Below are positions 63,701-64,000 of a DNA stretch of 64,000 nt, one piece after another. The notes under the pieces are model-generated. The model was given only the letters and a program-made list of their open reading frames with translations. It was not told where the DNA came from and ran no database searches. Both the position numbers and the translations under genes were made by a program. Each line of letters begins with the position of its first letter. Position 1 is the first letter of the stretch. Origin of the DNA: Strongylocentrotus purpuratus (Eukaryota; Echinodermata; Echinoidea; Camarodonta; Strongylocentrotidae); contig NW_022145613.1 of NCBI RefSeq assembly GCF_000002235.5, positions 7,371,929 through 7,435,928 of the forward strand, read 5' to 3'.

Positions 63701-64000
63701 ACTTTGTATGAAAGATGAGATTTAATTCAGTACTGGTATTTAGGTCCCCTCTGTATTACCTGAAAGCCATTTTTGCAGTCTACTGAGGTATACATTGTAT
63801 CTCATTGCATCAAAGATAATTTGTTCTTGTAAGAGATGGAAGTGTGTCAAAGGGACTGTGCACTAATTACCTTTCGAATCAAATTTCCTGGTATTAAGTT
63901 GACGCGTAATTTCATTACCGTTCAATGCCTATACATAACCTCAATCATATTGCTTTTTGCTAATATTTCAGCCGGGCTGGGTTTACCGACTTGATGCTTT
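17075..64000 (+). CDS. Unconventional class III-like myosin with C-terminal MH2-like domain (20 exons, 3' incomplete)
   Basis: Join: 17075-17188, 18803-18868, 19816-20043, 24735-24849, 25142-25289, 25907-26142, 26521-26592, 27219-27357, 27958-28183, 28647-28820, 29525-29652, 30330-30455, 30870-30948, 33267-33472, 33902-34013, 44085-44345, 59254-59523, 62723-62877, 63228-63459, 63972-64000. All borders are AG/GT and all phases agree, giving 1,038 residues before the edge. Residues 1-735 are an actin-activated ATPase motor: P-loop GESGAGKT 102-109, switch [10 protein letters not shown] 152-160, acidic TEDS Glu about 328, switch II DIYGFE 384-389, FIRCIKPN 634-641. One IQ-like motif lies at 748-758 and a Pro/Gln-rich linker at 811-900. 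From about 915 there is an MH2-like fold ([23 protein letters not shown]). The motor most resembles class III (for example [19 protein letters not shown]). TAG at 17042-17044, in frame upstream of the ATG, argues against a kinase domain. The ATG has A at -3. Exons 17-20 could instead be a separate gene behind a 15 kb intron, but their phase fits. Confidence 0.87.
17229..17918. mobile_element. 690 bp element with seven copies of an 18-mer
   Basis: The termini are inverted: TCGTCGCCGTTTTCACGAAC starts at 17229 and its complement ends at 17918. The 18-mer TTTTCACGAACCGGCACA occurs on the plus strand at 17238, 17508, 17601 and 17662. It occurs on the minus strand at 17461-17477, 17702-17718 (both lacking the last base) and 17892-17909. 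The copies are essentially identical, while the DNA between them is not repeated. It sits 40 bp inside intron 1 of the myosin gene. There is no transposase frame. The superfamily is unknown and no target-site duplication was established. Confidence 0.8.
17930..18460. repeat. Degenerate (ATC/ATT)n trinucleotide tracts
   Basis: Two CAT/ATC-rich stretches (about 17935-18080 and 18255-18450) lie in intron 1. The Asp/Asn-rich minus-strand frames are products of the repeat. Confidence 0.85.
18803..18868 (+). CDS. Myosin exon 2
   Basis: Residues 39-60 ([20 protein letters not shown], then YE) form the highly conserved beta-strand and turn just before the P-loop region. The exon is phase 0 at both ends (acceptor GCAG to 18802, donor GTATGG). 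Confidence 0.95.
19816..20043 (+). CDS. Myosin exon 3 (P-loop)
   Basis: Residues 61-136 contain [12 protein letters not shown] and the ATP-binding P-loop GESGAGKT at 102-109, and end LQEKILQ as in class III motors. The exon is phase 0 at both ends; the donor is GTAAGT at 20044. Confidence 0.97.
20369..21607 (-). CDS. Heparan sulfate glucosamine 3-O-sulfotransferase-like protein, intronless, nested antisense
   Basis: A 412-residue frame on the minus strand lies inside myosin intron 3. It is predicted to transfer sulfate from PAPS to heparan sulfate glucosamine (3-O position) in the Golgi lumen. An N-terminal hydrophobic segment (about residues 14-37) fits a type II membrane anchor. The 5'-phosphosulfate loop is [10 protein letters not shown] (151-160), the 3'-phosphate motif is [13 protein letters not shown] (233-245), the disulfide pair is C355/C366, and KGRPHP (371-376) is the family's substrate-side signature. 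The catalytic-region EVHFFD of vertebrate 3-OSTs is here EMPFPG (175-180): the glutamate is kept, but the His and Asp positions are changed, so specificity or activity may differ. Length is normal for the family. The absence of introns suggests retroposition or a lineage with single-exon genes. It could be another HS sulfotransferase subfamily, but the C-terminal motifs favour 3-O. Confidence 0.88.
   Translation of the reverse strand: MVPFRCRSAMMRCKVVMACLSVSIAITLVTFGGGMISTNYPALLRIYRQPQSERTQGPNPALGLKWNEITEVERKDAARQTCSPHSQSEHNGFKTGDSIETILGRINSTDPNWTKKVDNCYTYDGKQSPIPERLLEKRQCQKRLPVAIVIGVKKGGTGTLSRFLGLHPVISITREMPFPGKQVNASSITKWIQLMRFSSPFQLTMTESPGFFHSHLTLVFQSFLSSSVKFFVILRDPVDRAISEYLHYVAHSNAPKDRPFDVIYKNVRIQETFEKTILEPGGDIVVSKFTWLGLYIIHIQKLLNLYERDQFMFIDGDAFAKDPYPTMSKVEEFLGLPKFYKRSHFVKSKTKGFFCAQVPERPDFGCMIPSKGRPHPNVSEDVLRKLQDFYRPYNKALRDQLGLNFSWIYKKK
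21950..22330 (+). pseudogene. Possible 5' (ORF1-side) remnant of the adjacent LINE
   Basis: Short open stretches, for example one encoding [20 protein letters not shown], lie just upstream of and on the same strand as the reverse-transcriptase remnant. They are broken by stops. The link to the LINE rests on position only. Confidence 0.25.
22460..23877 (+). mobile_element. Decayed non-LTR retrotransposon (jockey/CR1-type reverse transcriptase)
   Basis: Frame-shifted pieces appear in the right order for a LINE reverse transcriptase. They are a KQYGF region, a FLDLSKA block, QFYGIRG, the [20 protein letters not shown] block, and FAEDT in place of the catalytic [17 protein letters not shown] and a C-terminal part with [11 protein letters not shown] and [13 protein letters not shown] follow. 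The mutated catalytic motif, several stops and the lost endonuclease show it is dead. The 3' end is AATAAAGTTCAATTCAATT near 23875. It is in sense orientation inside myosin intron 3. Confidence 0.85.
24640..24690. repeat. (CTA)n microsatellite
   Basis: A short trinucleotide run lies about 45 bp before the acceptor of myosin exon 4. Confidence 0.9.
24735..24849 (+). CDS. Myosin exon 4 (switch I)
   Basis: Residues 137-174 plus one base. [20 protein letters not shown] begins at residue 138 and FGKF follows; this contains switch I, which closes over the nucleotide. The exon enters in phase 0 and leaves after the first base of a codon. Confidence 0.97.
25142..25289 (+). CDS. Myosin exon 5
   Basis: Residues 175-223: [20 protein letters not shown], then [21 protein letters not shown] and NFHVFYYL are invariant motor motifs. 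The acceptor is CTAG (to 25141). The exon ends two bases into an Arg codon. Confidence 0.95.
25589..25840 (-). repeat. tRNA-derived SINE with Met-like head
   Basis: On the minus strand, the head TGGTGGCTCAGTGGTTAGAG is followed by an anticodon-loop-like CTCATGA (CAT in the anticodon position). A B box in GAGTTCGAACCCC comes next. The body (TCATACCAAAGACTTATAAC, TTCTGCCTTCTAGG) ends in GGGTAAATAAAACG and an A/T-rich tail at about 25590. It lies in intron 5; its head ends about 67 bp before exon 6. Confidence 0.9.
25907..26142 (+). CDS. Myosin exon 6
   Basis: Residues 224-302. The region [20 protein letters not shown] is the conserved upper 50 kDa helix pair. The acceptor ACAG completes the Arg codon, and the exon leaves after one base. 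Confidence 0.93.
26521..26592 (+). CDS. Myosin exon 7
   Basis: Residues 303-326: [20 protein letters not shown], then EAR. This short exon leads into the actin-binding cardiomyopathy-type loop. The donor is GTGAGT at 26593. Confidence 0.92.
27219..27357 (+). CDS. Myosin exon 8 (TEDS site)
   Basis: Residues 327-372: [20 protein letters not shown], then [13 protein letters not shown]. The Glu 16 residues before DALAK sits in the TEDS position, so the motor should not need phosphorylation there. The exon ends DDDC plus two bases. Confidence 0.95.
27876..27929. repeat. 54 bp palindrome, copy 1
   Basis: TGTTTTGTCTTCTCATCCCA pairs with TGGGATGAGAAGACAAAACA across a short AT-rich centre. An inverted near-copy lies at 32481-32534. 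It sits 28 bp before myosin exon 9. Confidence 0.85.
27958..28183 (+). CDS. Myosin exon 9 (switch II, relay)
   Basis: Residues 373-448. They contain switch II DIYGFE at 384-389 and [20 protein letters not shown] of the relay helix. The exon ends LDLFLA in phase 0. Confidence 0.97.
28647..28820 (+). CDS. Myosin exon 10
   Basis: Residues 449-506: [20 protein letters not shown] through FGVKHYASE. The GLLSLLDEE and HYA motifs are universal in motors. The exon is phase 0 at both ends. Confidence 0.97.
28971..29027. repeat. (CA)n microsatellite
   Basis: A CA dinucleotide run with two GC interruptions, in myosin intron 10. Confidence 0.97.
29525..29652 (+). CDS. Myosin exon 11
   Basis: Residues 507-548: [20 protein letters not shown] and onward to [14 protein letters not shown] is the conserved lower 50 kDa motif leading to loop 2. 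The exon leaves two bases into an Asn codon. Confidence 0.93.
30118..30206 (+). repeat. Near-perfect 40 bp-arm hairpin with Penelope/hammerhead-like core
   Basis: Arms 30118-30157 and 30167-30206 pair with one mismatch (G:U in RNA) across a 9 base loop. The right arm with loop reads CTGACGAAGTG, then a GC-rich stem, then CACGAAACGTC. It therefore has the CTGANGA and GAAAC core boxes of hammerhead-like Penelope termini. It lies in sense in intron 11. Confidence 0.7.
30330..30455 (+). CDS. Myosin exon 12 (loop 2 region, first part)
   Basis: Residues 549-590, rich in Lys and Arg and ending AARKLKKQ. It matches the position of the variable actin-binding loop 2. The acceptor is TTAG; phase 2 on both sides fits its neighbours. 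Confidence 0.88.
30465..30548. repeat. (ATT)n, poly-T and poly-G tract
   Basis: Low-complexity DNA just downstream of exon 12. Confidence 0.95.
30870..30948 (+). CDS. Myosin exon 13 (loop 2 region, second part)
   Basis: Residues 591-617. The run [16 protein letters not shown] is strongly basic, and TVGSQFK then starts the helix leading to the strut. The exon returns to phase 0. Confidence 0.88.
31010..31095. repeat. (GA)n microsatellite
   Basis: GA-rich tract in intron 13. Confidence 0.95.
32481..32534. repeat. 54 bp palindrome, copy 2 (inverted)
   Basis: The reverse complement of the 27876-27929 palindrome with a few changes near its right end. The shared sequence includes TGTTTTGTCTTTTCATCCCA. 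Confidence 0.8.
33267..33472 (+). CDS. Myosin exon 14
   Basis: Residues 618-685. FIRCIKPN (634-641) and [20 protein letters not shown] form the SH2/SH1 helix region. The acceptor has a strong pyrimidine tract. The exon leaves two bases into an Arg codon. Confidence 0.97.
33902..34013 (+). CDS. Myosin exon 15 (converter)
   Basis: Residues 686-723: RYKFIGFPL to [16 protein letters not shown]. This is the converter domain, which swings the lever arm. The exon leaves in phase 0, directly before VFLKYW in exon 16. Confidence 0.95.
38371..38551. repeat. Diverged direct repeat, period about 124 bp
   Basis: TCTAATCGTCAAGC...AGGCTCGATTTTAAG at 38371-38427 recurs as TCTAATCATCAAGC...AGGCTCGATTTTCAG at 38495-38551. 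Confidence 0.7.
41425..41670. repeat. CT/CTT-rich low-complexity tract
   Basis: Polypyrimidine DNA. The Phe/Ser/Leu-rich plus frames and the Arg/Lys/Glu-rich minus frame are shadows of it. Confidence 0.9.
44022..44080. repeat. (CT)n run forming the exon 16 polypyrimidine tract
   Basis: The run is almost pure CT and directly precedes the CCAG acceptor at 44081-44084. The splice acceptor of exon 16 therefore depends on a microsatellite. Confidence 0.9.
44085..44345 (+). CDS. Myosin exon 16 (lever arm, IQ motif)
   Basis: Residues 724-810. [12 protein letters not shown] closes the motor as in class [14 protein letters not shown] (748-758) is an IQ-like light-chain or calmodulin site, with the usual Ile replaced by Cys. 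A charged helix ([12 protein letters not shown] to DQKKRQ) follows. The exon is phase 0 at both ends. Confidence 0.95.
45857..47835. mobile_element. 1,979 bp foldback element with 6 bp target-site duplication
   Basis: Flanks are ATATTC at 45851-45856 and 47836-47841. The termini TATGGTGGCCCTGAAGGGAC and their complement open arms of nearly 300 bp that are almost identical. The arms hold eight ACGATATCGT palindromes in total and (ATCGTGTACTCT)n runs. Inside, purine-rich tandem units of about 125-130 bp, each with a C-run then CGCCAAAAAATAAATA, appear six times on the left and three times inverted on the right. Nearly the whole element can pair with itself. Pro/Phe/Leu/Ser-rich frames are shadows. 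No transposase. Confidence 0.85.
49248..49352 (+). CDS. Candidate cassette exon of the myosin gene
   Basis: A 105 base open stretch lies between a good acceptor (TGCCTTTCCTTGCACAG) and a consensus donor (GAG then GTGAGTAT). It is phase 0 at both ends, exactly as needed between exon 16 and exon 17. It would add 35 hydrophilic residues beginning [20 protein letters not shown] to the tail linker. No homology was recognised, so coding use is inferred from signals only. It is not counted in the 20 exon model. Confidence 0.4.
51665..52035. repeat. GA-rich low-complexity tract
   Basis: A nearly pure (GA)n core at about 51670-51740 with degenerate flanks. Confidence 0.93.
58280..58395. repeat. (CTTT)n/(ATTT)n tract
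   Basis: Tetranucleotide pyrimidine repeat; the overlapping Phe/Ser/Leu-rich frames are shadows. Confidence 0.93.
59254..59523 (+). CDS. Myosin exon 17 (Pro/Gln-rich linker)
   Basis: Residues 811-900. The exon starts [20 protein letters not shown], continuing the charged helix of exon 16. A low-complexity Pro/Gln/Asn/Ser stretch follows, probably disordered. Phase 0 at both ends, with a good acceptor (CTCTCCCATTCAG). Because the first codon is ATG, an alternative gene start here cannot be excluded. Confidence 0.8.
59524..62722. other. Myosin intron 17
   Basis: No coding exon was recognised. It contains MITE copy 2 (61290-61492) and a small inverted repeat, TAGTTCCCTC with GAGGGAACTA, at about 60358-60396. 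A short direct repeat containing CGGCTGTTGGA-like sequence lies at about 60620 and 60870. Confidence 0.55.
61290..61492. mobile_element. Short MITE-like element, copy 2
   Basis: A 203 bp copy of the 4195-4390 element with clean inverted ends, TTTAAAGCCCC at 61290-61300 and GGGGCTTTAAA at 61482-61492. No coding frame. Confidence 0.8.
62723..62877 (+). CDS. Myosin exon 18 (start of MH2-like domain)
   Basis: Residues 901-951. [20 protein letters not shown] matches the WCxIxYxE beta-strand that opens SMAD MH2 domains, and AMIVDGY matches their VTVDGY strand. The exon leaves two bases into an Arg codon. Confidence 0.88.
63228..63459 (+). CDS. Myosin exon 19 (MH2-like core)
   Basis: Residues 952-1029. 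[20 protein letters not shown] corresponds to the RFCLGxLSNV-helix region of SMADs. HIGKGVQL (973-980) is identical to the SMAD signature. [17 protein letters not shown] matches the GDVW...CLSDxxxFVQS strands. The exon leaves in phase 0. Confidence 0.9.
63972..64000 (+). CDS. Myosin exon 20 (partial, cut by window edge)
   Basis: PGWVYRLDA follows K1029 in phase 0 after acceptor TTTCAG. It corresponds to the strand near IKVFDLRQF in SMAD MH2 domains. The rest of the domain and the stop codon are beyond the window. Confidence 0.8.

Noticed and set aside
1..64000. CRISPR arrays, operons, bacterial-type features
   Set aside because: The DNA is clearly eukaryotic: introns, SINEs, LINE, microsatellites. 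The 18-mer repeats at 17229-17918 are irregularly spaced and in both orientations, unlike a CRISPR array.

Overview
The window is animal nuclear DNA: intron-rich, about 37% GC by eye, and full of microsatellites, tRNA-derived SINEs and palindromic non-autonomous transposons. The best guess is a marine invertebrate deuterostome, most likely an echinoderm such as a sea urchin. Three points suggest this: a relaxin-receptor-type (type C LGR) GPCR, a class III-like myosin, and strong over-use of the palindrome TAGGCCTA, which I associate with echinoderm sequence. The species is inference only.

Layout. Positions 1-2050 are upstream repeat DNA, including a tRNA-like SINE split by a 0.4 kb palindrome. 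Positions 2055-4146 (+) hold the last two exons of a type C LGR (RXFP-like) receptor, with a TA-flanked mariner-type foldback element in the intron between them. Positions 4150-16880 are intergenic: a long trinucleotide microsatellite, several SINE and MITE copies, and no convincing gene.

From 17075 (+) to the right edge runs one gene of more than 47 kb. I could assemble 20 coding exons, all compatible in phase and all with AG/GT borders. They encode a class III-like myosin motor (P-loop, switch I, switch II, acidic TEDS residue), one IQ-like motif and a Pro/Gln-rich linker, and then, unexpectedly, a C-terminal MH2-like (SMAD-type) domain that runs off the window. An in-frame stop upstream of the ATG suggests that the N-terminal kinase of classical class III myosins is absent. 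This motor-plus-MH2 architecture is the main discovery candidate.

The introns carry more. Intron 3 contains an intact, intronless, antisense heparan-sulfate 3-O-sulfotransferase-like gene (20369-21607, -) and a decayed same-strand LINE. Intron 1 carries a 690 bp element with seven copies of an 18-mer. Intron 11 carries an 89 bp hairpin with a hammerhead/Penelope-like core. Intron 16 (15 kb) carries a 1,979 bp near-complete palindrome with a 6 bp target-site duplication, and a well-formed 105 bp candidate cassette exon.

The protein-coding loci have no obvious shared pathway. The myosin is an actin motor probably coupled by its MH2-like tail to a phospho-protein or adaptor partner. The nested sulfotransferase is a Golgi enzyme, and the GPCR is a hormone receptor. 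All splice sites were read by eye, without transcript evidence.
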